Positions 55,600 to 64,000 of a stretch of 64,000 nt of DNA are shown piece after piece. The stretch's first letter is position 1. Each line of letters starts with the position of its first letter. The notes beneath the pieces were generated by a model. That model was not told the origin of the DNA. It did no database searches and saw only the letters and a list, made by a program, of their open reading frames with translations. A program made the position numbers and the translations under genes. Origin of the DNA: Elephas maximus indicus (lineage: Eukaryota; Chordata; Mammalia; Proboscidea; Elephantidae); assembly GCF_024166365.1 (NCBI RefSeq), contig NC_064831.1, positions 30,866,768 to 30,930,767 of the forward strand, read 5' to 3'.

Positions 55600-56808
55600 A
55601 CGATATTAATTTCTTTTCAAATAGCAAATAAGTGTATTAAGGGAAACCTGTCTCCTTTCTTTCCACTCCGGCCTTCAGGCTCCCTAAGAGAGACGCTCTT
55701 CATTCCTAGCGGACCCTATTCTTCCCATTTGCTGTGTATATGCAGCGTACTTTTTTCTCATTGTTTTTTCAACATTCAAATGTTTGTATGTTGACAACGA
55801 TTTGTCATTTATTATGTCCCCAGCCAGGAGAATTCTCAATCCCTAGGGATAGGCACAGAGGAGTTTTTAAGAGTGCTCTGCAGGTATCCGGAACAGACTC
55901 CCCCTGCTCCGAAGCCCACCAGAGCTCCGCAGGAGAACACCATCCGGTATTCCCACACGACAAATCAAACATTAAAGTCTCCATCCTATTGTGACTGATT
56001 GAAAAAGAGGAAGAAAGGCAATGTGTTCTGTAAAGGACGCTAAGGAGAGAACAGACAGATTGATGCCATGGAAAAAAACAAGTCTACGCCAGAGGAGAGT
56101 TTAGGCCCGGCATGTGAGGGGGCTCATCTAGTGAACACCCCCCCTTGCAGAGGTCCAGGGATTAAACTCCTGGCAGGGGGACTAAGAACTGCTTCTGATT
56201 TGGTAACTTGTGACTCTTTATAGATGCAGGTGCCTAAGTGCAAACCAGAGATTTTTTTTTTTTAATCTGAGTAAGAGCCATTTTTAGATTCTTTCTTTAA
56301 CTCCTTTGTTCATTCAACATGTATTAATTGATTCTCTCTTGTGGGGTAGAGCTTTGCGTAGGAGGAAGCCATAAAGCTGTCTTACATACGGATCTGCTTT
56401 CCAGAAGCAATGGGTCTATTGGGACAGAAAGAGATGGTCTAAATTATATAATGCAAATATAACATCATAAAGGCCATGAGTACAGCCCAAATGCTGCCAC
56501 TGCTCTCAGTTTACTCCCTTTCCGATCAACACTTCTGAACAAGTGTCCTAACACAACTGTCCAGGCCCTCAGGAATCCAGGAGCGCCCTGGGTGATAATA
56601 CAGCACGGCTCGTCAGTACAGATCTGCTGGCGGGACTAGCAATGGTCCCTGCAGGAGGCGGGACGAAGATGGTGGTGGCGAGATGAGGGTAAACAGACCC
56701 ATCTTTCTGCGGCCTCCACAGGACAGCATGACAGTCACATTCCTCAACGCTTCACTGCTTGCCAAAAGCAGCTCTTATTTCTCTCACTTTCTCCATTCAG
56801 GTTTGCCA
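55600..56808. other. No gene or repeat recognised
   Basis: Unique-looking sequence; the largest repeat-poor block in the window. No coding exon is supported. Confidence 0.5.
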
Positions 56809-56809
56809 C

Positions 56810-57205
56810 TTGGGAATGAAAAATCTTAATTATTCACTGATTGCTGTCCTAATGCTATATAACAATCAATTCTAAATATCTCCATAGCTCACAATCATAA
56901 GTATTTATTTTCATGCACATGGGTCATAGGGCAGCTGTCGTTTGGCTGATCTAGGCTGGGCTGGTCAGGGCTAGGCTAGATCTAGGTTTCTGATCACTTT
57001 GGGGTCTGCTTCACATTCTGGGTCTCATGTTCTCAGATCACAGAAATGCAAGATCACAGGAGCACAAGAAGGAAAGCCAAATCATGTGATGCCTCTTAAA
57101 GACCTTTGCCCACACCTGGCACATTACCTCTTCCATCCATATTTCTTCGAGCAGATCAAGTCATATATGGCCAGGCCCAACATTAGTCAGGAAAGGAAAT
57201 AAACT
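56810..57205. mobile_element. Unassigned eutherian interspersed repeat
   Basis: 'attgctgtcctaatgctatat', 'gctgatctaggctgggctgg' and 'atggccaggcccaacattag' resemble a common mammalian repeat. The family is uncertain. Confidence 0.4.
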
Positions 57206-57220
57206 TTGCTTATTCCAGGC

Positions 57221-57358
57221 TAAGTAAGACTAGGAAGAAAGACCTGGCAACCTACCTCTGAAAATCAGCCAGTGAAAACCCTATGGATCACAACAGTCCA
57301 ACTTCATTGCGTGTGAGGATGACATGAGTCTGGGGCTGATTTGACAGCAGTTAGCAAC
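57221..57358 (+). mobile_element. tRNA-Gly-type SINE, body only
   Basis: 'agactaggaagaaagacctgg' to 'gatttgacagcagttagc' matches the body of the 1.7-kb element; the tRNA head is missing. Confidence 0.8.
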
Positions 57359-57359
57359 G

Positions 57360-57728
57360 ACTACATTCTAGAGGAAGGAACGGCCAAGTCATGAGGGCAT
57401 GGATGAACAATTCTAATTCAGAGAGCATGTGAAGAGCTAGGAACAGTGATTCCATCTACTCTACAGGATTGTCATTTTTCACAAAGAGAGAACCTATAAG
57501 CAAGTGACCTCTTCCCATGTACTAGCACTGTGGCTGACCTCTGGGTGCAAAGCACGGCTGCTGACATTAGTGCTCTCTGAGGTTGTAGCCGAAGTGATCT
57601 CTGCTGCTGACTTGAAGACGATTGTTTGTGGCTTCAGATCGGCTTTGCGGCTGCCGCTTCACGGACAGTGAAGGAACCATATTATTCTTTTCTGTGCATT
57701 CCCATGCTTATTTCCTCCCTCCTGCCCC
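57360..57728. other. No gene or repeat recognised
   Basis: Unassigned sequence. Confidence 0.5.
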
Positions 57729-57834
57729 AGACTAGAACTGCCCCATAGGGTTTCCAAGGAACGGCTGGTGGACTCGAACTGAGGACCTTTTGATTAGCAG
57801 CCGAACACTTAACCACTGCACCACCAGGGCTCCA
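57729..57834 (-). mobile_element. AfroSINE, tail missing
   Basis: 'actagaactgccccataggg' to 'ccaccagggctcc'; a T tract lies beyond its 5' end. Confidence 0.92.
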
Positions 57835-58139
57835 ATTTTTTTTTTTTTTTTCTTTCGGGCCCCACTTCCACAACCGTCTTGCTTGCCCAACCCGCCACGT
57901 TTATGGCCGTCCCATTTCAGCTCAGTAATAATCAGCTGTGCGATAGCTCTCCTCCGGCCCGGTGCTGCTGTGGCTGTAAATACGTTCTTCCATTTCTGGG
58001 TCTCAGTGATGATGAAACAGCTCAAAAACGGGCTGGCTTGTTCCAGCAGGTCCAGGTCTTCAGAAGCTGCATTTGACCTCCCTGAAAATCTTTACAGAAG
58101 CCTGCCCCAAAGGGAATCTTGGAGGCTCATGGAATGTGG

Positions 58140-58270
58140 GAGCTTGGGGCCTTTAAGAGATCATCTAATCGGTTTTACAGATAAGGCAGACGCGGCCCAG
58201 AGAATCTAGTTAATGAAAGATCTGAGACTGGAAACTTGGACTTCTGCTTCTCAGTCCAGAGGACCCACAG
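58140..58270 (-). mobile_element. MIR SINE
   Basis: 'ttttacagataaggcagacg' and 'cttctgcttctcagtccaga' follow the MIR reverse complement. Confidence 0.6.
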
Positions 58271-58288
58271 TGTCACGCCACTTCCAGC

Positions 58289-58310
58289 CCGGGGCGGGGG
58301 GGCGGGGGGG
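58289..58310 (+). repeat. G-rich run, G-quadruplex candidate
   Basis: Three runs of four to seven G separated by single C bases. The longer runs can supply the fourth tract. Confidence 0.7.
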
Positions 58311-58589
58311 AGTTAGTTCTACTGCTATTGTTTTTATTTTTTTCAGTTTGTCCTGGGTTTATTGATTCATCCAACAAAATCTTGACTGTCTATGATACAT
58401 CAAGTACCGTGGTGGGGCTCCGTTACTGAGGACAATAAACATGGCTTTGCCTGCGTGGCGTTTCCATTTCTCAGGGTTGAGCCACTGATCATGCGTGGAT
58501 GGAAGATTTCAACGCTGGTATGTGCTACTTGTGCGGGGCAGCCCGCACCAGGATTGTGGCCCTAACACAGACCCCAGAAGGTGTCCACG

Positions 58590-58700
58590 AGAAGGCGAAG
58601 GTGGCATCTTGATTTCAGACTTATAGCTTCCAGAACTGTGAGACAATGCATTCAGCTGGTTAAAGCCATCCCTGTGGTCCTTTTTTCGGCAGCAATAGGA
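58590..58700 (+). mobile_element. MLT1-like LTR 3' end
   Basis: 'catcttgatttcagacttat', 'ttccagaactgtgagacaat' and 'ggcagcaataggaaac' are the last part of an MLT1-type LTR. Confidence 0.65.
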
Positions 58701-58704
58701 AACT

Positions 58705-59085
58705 CCTATGCCCAGGGATGGACCTGTGACCCAGATTGGGCCAATCTCAGTGGACACCCCCTTGGCCTCAGCGGCTGGTTCAGTGACCCCCACTGAGCCG
58801 ATGAGTGTCTTACTCAGGGCCTTTGGTGAAATTATTAGGAGAGAGAGCTGCCAGTGGCCGTCTTGCTACTACATGGGGAGCAGCTCCTGAGAACAAAGAT
58901 AACTCTCAGGACCACAGAGCCCAGAGACAGAGCCAGTCGGAGACCTGATGATATCAGTTGAGCCCCTGGATCCAGCCACACCTGAAAATAACACCTGCCC
59001 TTGAATTATTCAGCTTCACAAGTGAATGAATTTGGCATTTTTTCTTAATCTGGTTTGCTTCAGTCCAGATTGGTACAGCCTGGTT
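58705..59085 (+). mobile_element. Unassigned eutherian interspersed repeat
   Basis: 'gggatggacctgtgacccag', 'gagcccctggatccagcc' and a worn 'aatctggtttgcttcag' end follow a familiar repeat whose name I cannot give. Confidence 0.45.
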
Positions 59086-59440
59086 GTGAACCGTGAAGAT
59101 GTCCTGATTTCATGGTCTGGGTCTCTGGCTCCATGAGCTTGGGGCCTGAGGAGGACTCTTGCCAAACCTCTGGGGCCCACATGGCTCAGTCTCTGCACAC
59201 TGTGGTCTTTAAGGACCCCTGGCCCTGCTGCCCAAAGTAACTGAAAAGGAATTCCAGTCTCGGCTGCACTCCTTAAAGAGCACGCGGAGGGATCAGTTCA
59301 TAACCCCACAGCCACTCTTCTGAGCCCTTGCCCTCTCCTTCCCCATGCTCACACCCGGCAGCCTCTCAGATTCACACTGCCTCAGATCCTCCTTTATCTC
59401 TGCCCCTTCTCTCCCAGATGTGAGCCTTTCTGCCTCAGTC
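59086..59440. other. No gene or repeat recognised
   Basis: Unassigned sequence. Confidence 0.5.
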
Positions 59441-59745
59441 CTGAGCCAGCTTTCTCTCTCTCCTCATCATTCATTCTCTCTGTCTTTTCTGTCACTCATT
59501 CTTTCTTTTTCTCTCTCATTCTCTGTCTCCCTGTCTGTCTCTTTCATTCTCTCGGTCTCATTCATTTTCTGTTTCTCTCATTCTCTCTCATTCTGTTTCT
59601 CACTCTTGCTCTCTCATTCTCTTTTTCTATCTCTCATTCTCATTCTTGTTCTGTCTCTCATTCTCCTCTTTCTGCCTCATTTGCTCCCTCTGTCCTTATC
59701 TCTCTCTCTGTTTATTCTCCTTCTCTCTCTGTCTGCCTCTCCCCC
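59441..59745 (+). repeat. CT-rich low-complexity tract
   Basis: Imperfect CTCTCATT and CTCTCTGT units on the plus strand. The Ser/Leu-rich 138-codon frame over it is a translation artefact. Confidence 0.92.
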
Positions 59746-60039
59746 CACCCCCCATCAATAAAAGACCTGGGGTTGGGACACGGTATCAGGACTCTCCTTA
59801 GAGGGCGGTGGCAGCTGGGGTCCAAGGGTAGAGAAGACAGGGACTGTGTACACGTGCACACATCATGTCCTGCCACAAGTGCCTCAGGGAAAGAAGTTCC
59901 AGGAAGACGCAGGGTCCTCACGATGCAGGTCAAGGCATGGCTCTCAGTGCGGGCAGCTGAGCCTCGGGGGGCAGCCCAGCCGGGAAGAAGTTGTATTGCT
60001 ATTGAAATTATCATGAACATATGTGGCAGGATAGCAGAT

Positions 60040-60263
60040 GAAATTATATATATATAATATATTATATATATATAACTATATATATATATAAATTTTTTTT
60101 TATATATATATATATATGGCGTGGTGGTTAAGTGCTATGGCTGCTAACCAAGAGGTCGGCAGTTCAAATCCGCCAGGCGCTCCTTGGAAACTCTCTGGGG
60201 CAGTTCTGCTCTGTCCTATAGGGTCGCTATGAGTCGGAATCGACTCGATGGCAGTGGACAGCG

Positions 60264-60322
<59 letters not shown>

Positions 60323-60330
60323 GATGTGAT
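60040..60330. repeat. TA microsatellite containing an AfroSINE
   Basis: TA runs lie on both sides of the SINE: about 60040-60115, partly broken, and 60267-60320, nearly pure. Confidence 0.92.
60116..60266 (+). mobile_element. AfroSINE in TA repeat
   Basis: 'tggcgtggtggttaagtgc' to 'gactcgatggcagtggac'; little diverged, missing the first bases. Confidence 0.94.
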
Positions 60331-60377
60331 GTGGGTTTGCCTGGACTCTCTGCGCTTACACACCCTCTTAGCCAAGT

Positions 60378-60592
60378 AAAAACAAATTAGTTGTCCTTGA
60401 GTCAGTTTCACTTATGGCAACTCCACGTGCGTCAGAGTAGAACCGCTCCATAGGGTTTTCAGTGGCTGTGATCTTTTGGAAACAGACCACCAGGCCTTTC
60501 TTCTGAGGTACTTCTGGGTGGACTGGAATTGCCAACCTTTCAGTTAGTAGCCAAGCATTTAACAATTTGTGCCTCCCAGGTGGCCCATACAC
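60378..60592 (-). mobile_element. AfroSINE, long subtype
   Basis: 'gttgtccttgagtcagtttc' to 'caatttgtgcctcccagg'. Confidence 0.92.
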
Positions 60593-60891
60593 CTTCCTAA
60601 AGCCCCTGAAACTAGCCAAATTAGACCAGTTAGCCTAGGAAAAGAAGGCTGCAGCTAAAATTCAAAGAGAAATATGAAGAGTTAACTTTTGATCTTTTAA
60701 GAATCCAAGGTCCAGGGTTGCATTTTAGAGATAGCCCTCCATACCAACGCTTTGTCATTCCCAAGGCAATCCCATAGAAAAGTGAGGGGGATAGCAGGGG
60801 AGAGGGAACACTGAAATAACTGGAGTTATCCTGAATAGCTAGGGAATCACTAAAGTCATTGCATATATTTATAAGTGGTGGTATTTAGGTG

Positions 60892-61042
60892 GAGCTCTGT
60901 GGCGCAGTGGTTAAGAGCTAGGGCTGCTAACCAGAAGATCGGCAGTTCAAATCCACCAGCCGCTCCTTGGAAACCCTATGGGGGAATTCTACTTTGTCCT
61001 ATATGGTCTGACTACGAGTCCCGATAGCAAAAGGCATTTTTT
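60892..61042 (+). mobile_element. AfroSINE, tail altered
   Basis: Normal head and body; the 3' end is rearranged ('tctgactacgagtcccgata') and followed by a T tract. Confidence 0.9.
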
Positions 61043-61065
61043 TTTTTTTTTTGGAATTGGTTTAA

Positions 61066-61280
61066 GGATTTCTGGTTGCACAGTGGTTAAAGTGCTCAAC
61101 TGCTAACCCAAAAGGTTGGTGGTTTGAATCCACTATCAGCTCCGTGGGAGGAAGTTGTGGCAGTCTGCGTACGTAAAGATTTACAGCCTTGGAAGCCCTG
61201 TGGGGCAGTTCTGCTCTGTCCTATAGGGCCATTATGAGTCAGACTTGACTCAGTTGCAATGGGTTTGGTATTCGGTTTTT
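61066..61280 (+). mobile_element. AfroSINE, long subtype
   Basis: 'tctggttgcacagtggtta' to 'gcaatgggtttggtattcgg'. Confidence 0.92.
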
Positions 61281-62025
61281 CACTACCAGAAGAATTAGAG
61301 TTCAAAATTGAGATTGCAGTAGAAAACTAGAGCAAGCTATCATTTTCCCATACCTGAATTTGTGACCTGTGAGTTTTGTCCCTACAGTCAGTTAGTACCA
61401 TAGCAATACCAGCTGGTAGTCCTGGAAATGAAGTAGAAATAATACTACTGGCTAACATTTACAGAAAAAAGTCTGGAAGGACTTAAAAACGGAGTAATTT
61501 TCTTGCTTATATGCATTTTTAATTTTTCCCCAACAAGCATTATCATTTTTATAGTAAGAAAAAGATTATTTTAATTAAAAATAATAAATAACAGATCACT
61601 GCTTACCCTCCGCAGCCTTCTCCTCCCATACAACATCCTCTCAGCTTTCCTTGCTTTGTTGCACTACTCATGTGTCCTGCCACCACACTCGTTCATCCTC
61701 GCTTCTCTTCTAATTCTATTGTAATTTGTGATTTTCCCACACCTTTGTAGCTCCTAGTTTCACTGGCGTTGAGGATTTAGTTGGTTAGGACACCATCAAT
61801 TGTGAATCTGGAAAGGTAAATTGAAAAGGAAAAACAAATAAAAGAAAAACATTGAAACTTCAAACTTTCTGGTTTCCACAAGCGTATCTTTCTTTTCTGC
61901 TCATCCAATAAACAGCTGTGCCCTGCTGGGATAGATTTTCCAAACAAAATACCTGGAGCAGCAGTTTAGCAAAGTATGCCTTCAGTGGCACTCAACAAAT
62001 TGAATTTCCCCAAGCACAGTTCTGT
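61281..62025. other. No gene recognised
   Basis: AT-rich; 61440-61580 may be a worn L1M 3' end but cannot be named. Confidence 0.45.
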
Positions 62026-62027
62026 AA

Positions 62028-62085
62028 GAAGTGTGTGTGTGAGAATGTCTGTATATGTATGTATACGTGTGTATGTGTATTTTAA
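62028..62085 (+). repeat. GT-rich microsatellite, imperfect
   Basis: GT and GTAT units interrupted several times. Confidence 0.75.
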
Positions 62086-63274
62086 GTTATTATTTGTATT
62101 TTACAAATTTTTTGATCTGGGGATTTGGGCTGTGAATTTGATATACGACAATTATGGTTAAAAACATTTGCTTGGTCTATAGAAGACCATTAATGTTTTG
62201 TGACCATATAAGTTGTAACAGTGGATTGTTTTATGTGTAGGTATTGTTAAATATAGGGACTGTTTCTAGGCACAGAATATGAATCACAAGTTAGGGTGGA
62301 CATTAGATGTGATTATGATGATATTGCGAAGGTCTGCAGTCCTAGGCCTGCAAACATGTAGTGAGCAATTAGAACTGGAGACGGGCCATTTGACACATGG
62401 ACTTTGCCCAGCTGTGTTAGGAAAATACTTTGACTCCAAGCCTTAATATACCCATATGGAGTTTGTGCTCACCTCATTCACCCAAGCAGAGAGCTCCCTG
62501 GACACTGAATCTCCAAGGGGAAAAGATCTCCCTGGGAGCAAGGGTATCAGTGTTTGCTCAGGAACATAGCATGGGTGAGCGCAGGACCGGGCCAGGCCCC
62601 AGCACACTGCTACTTGGGAGGACCCACTTACCTTTGTATCAGTCATTACAAATAGAATTTGGATCCTTTGGTCAGGTTCCCCCAAATTCTTTTCAGAGGT
62701 GTCCATGTTCAACTGCTTGAGCTTTGTTTTGGCAACCCCCTGCCCGAAGTTGCTTACAGGCCAGGCCGTTCTTCACCTTTTATCCAAGGCTGAGGAACAG
62801 AAAGTAGCCTCTGTTTTGAGGAGGTGGGAGTCATGTATACATTTATTTTTTACTGTGACTTGTTCAGGACCACATTTTACGAAATGCCTTGTTTCATTCA
62901 TTATTGTTTCTGAAAAGGAAAGTTCTATTAAAATTGTTTTAGTTTGAATACAGATTAGTTTTTCTAATTAGGGCTTATTTTAAAAAACTCTGATGTAATT
63001 CAGATGTATGCCAATACCTTCCAAAGGTAATATTCAGAGACAGCTGTTCTGATCAGATGGTTTAGAGAAATTTCTGGAATACTCACATTCGAAGATTCCT
63101 TATTAATGAACGTCTTTGACAAATCTAACCAAAAACTGCATTATTCTTTGTACATTTTCATTATATAGTGTTAACAAGCTCAGTTGCAAACAAATGAAAT
63201 ATTTCAGCTAAAAAAAGAAAAACATTGAGACCACTAATCTGGATTTATCACTCTAAAGTGGACTGTTGTATAGA
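62086..63274. other. No gene or repeat recognised
   Basis: Unique-looking sequence. Overlapping frames at 62430-62720 on both strands show no domain. Confidence 0.5.
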
Positions 63275-63276
63275 TT

Positions 63277-63412
63277 TAAAAAAAAAAAAGCTCATCACCG
63301 TCGAGTCGATAGGACAGGGTAGAGCTGCCCCACAGGGTTTCCAGGGAACGGCTAGTGGATTTGAACTGCTGGCATTTTGGTTAGCAGCTGAGCTCGTAAC
63401 CTCTGCACCATA
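63277..63412 (-). mobile_element. AfroSINE with small internal deletion
   Basis: 'caccgtcgagtcgataggac' skips about 25 bases of the usual tail, probably between short GTCGA/CGAT matches. Confidence 0.9.
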
Positions 63413-63689
63413 CTCTGCATTTATTAATGGTGTACGTTCTGCTTCCAAAAATACTTGAAGAGACTTGGGGAGGGTTGGGAGGAGACATTAAGATATGATT
63501 TGACAAGAAATGAAATATGAAGTAGAAGGAAGCTCAGGTCCTTTAACAGGTGTGGGGAGACCACAGATAAGTAAGACAGGGGCAGCCAAGTGGGGAGACA
63601 GAGCCACAGCCAGATTTCCTCGGTATATTCGCAGGATGTTATAGGGACGGAGGGAGAAATGTATCCCAGCCTAGGGTGAGTGGGACTTC

Positions 63690-63775
63690 TGGGACAACTT
63701 CGTGGCGGAGGTGTTTTCTGAACTAAATCCTGAAAGATGCGTTACAGTTAGCCAGGGAAGGAAACAGTCCTGGAA
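63690..63775 (-). mobile_element. L2 fragment
   Basis: 'aaatcctgaaagatgcgtta' and 'gccagggaaggaaacag' fit antisense L2. Confidence 0.45.
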
Positions 63776-63929
63776 ACCTGGGCTAACGAAAGTCACACAA
63801 CCAAGCTCTACATGCAGCTCCAGGCTTCCTGGAAGCCAAGGCAAAAAGGGAAAACATGATGTGCTATTTATTTCTTACTGTTTGAGAAAAGGGACATACC
63901 CTTCTATGAGCTAAAAACTAAACTCTGCA

Positions 63930-64000
63930 ACAGTGGTTCTCAACATTTATCAGGGATAAAAATCCCCTCAAACATCATTAAAAATACAGTAGGTTCTGGT
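63930..64000 (+). mobile_element. hAT-Charlie-like element, cut by window end
   Basis: 'cagtggttctcaacatttat' is a typical 5' end of this superfamily. Confidence 0.55.

Noticed and set aside
59345-59761. 138-codon Ser/Leu/Phe-rich frame
   Set aside because: It is the CT-rich tract read in one frame, with no domain or start context.

Overview
This window looks like an intergenic or intronic stretch of a placental mammal genome from the Afrotheria, most likely an elephant or a close paenungulate relative. The evidence is about 45 copies of a tRNA-derived SINE of the AfroSINE type on both strands, RTE-type LINE 3' ends that share its tail, and L1 copies whose 3' UTR is unlike that of primates or rodents. 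Older eutherian repeats (L2, MIR, MER5A, MER20, MLT1-like LTRs, L1M) form the substrate. I recognise no host protein-coding gene, rRNA, CRISPR array or operon. Most long open frames are repeat-derived or chance readings.

Layout. 1-1506 is an antisense L1 5' UTR whose ORF1 lies just off the left edge. 1.5-9.4 kb holds a tRNA-Gly-headed SINE, MER5A, an LTR, an RTE fragment and L2. 9.43-9.70 kb holds the most unusual object: a tRNA-Gln-like sequence joined to an AfroSINE inside one pair of target-site duplications. 10-16.3 kb is dominated by ancient L1M remnants plus a younger truncated L1. 17.9-21.4 kb is an L1M/MIR block followed by a four-part nest in which an AfroSINE was split by two L1s, one itself hit by another AfroSINE. 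22.9-30.4 kb is L2, MIR, MER20, L1M and an MLT1-like LTR. 30.8-38.9 kb holds scattered AfroSINEs, a fold-back DNA element, small hAT-like elements and two LTR groups. 40.6-43.9 kb holds an RTE-derived composite, an L1 3' end inside a hAT element, and a solo LTR inside an AfroSINE. 44.64-47.78 kb is an internally deleted L1 (minus strand) that keeps its 5' UTR and a 14-bp target-site duplication. 50.69-55.04 kb is a 4.35-kb 5'-truncated L1 (plus strand) with a broken ORF2. 55-64 kb is low-density repeat sequence with a CT-rich tract, a TA microsatellite containing a SINE, and more AfroSINEs.

How the parts interact: AfroSINEs, RTE-derived composites and tRNA-headed units are non-autonomous and depend on LINE machinery. 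The L1 copies encoded endonuclease and reverse transcriptase. Nesting and target-site duplications give a relative order: L2/MIR/MER/L1M are oldest, then AfroSINEs and L1s in several overlapping waves, with at least one LTR younger than the AfroSINE it interrupts. Family names come from memory of consensus sequences and were not searched.
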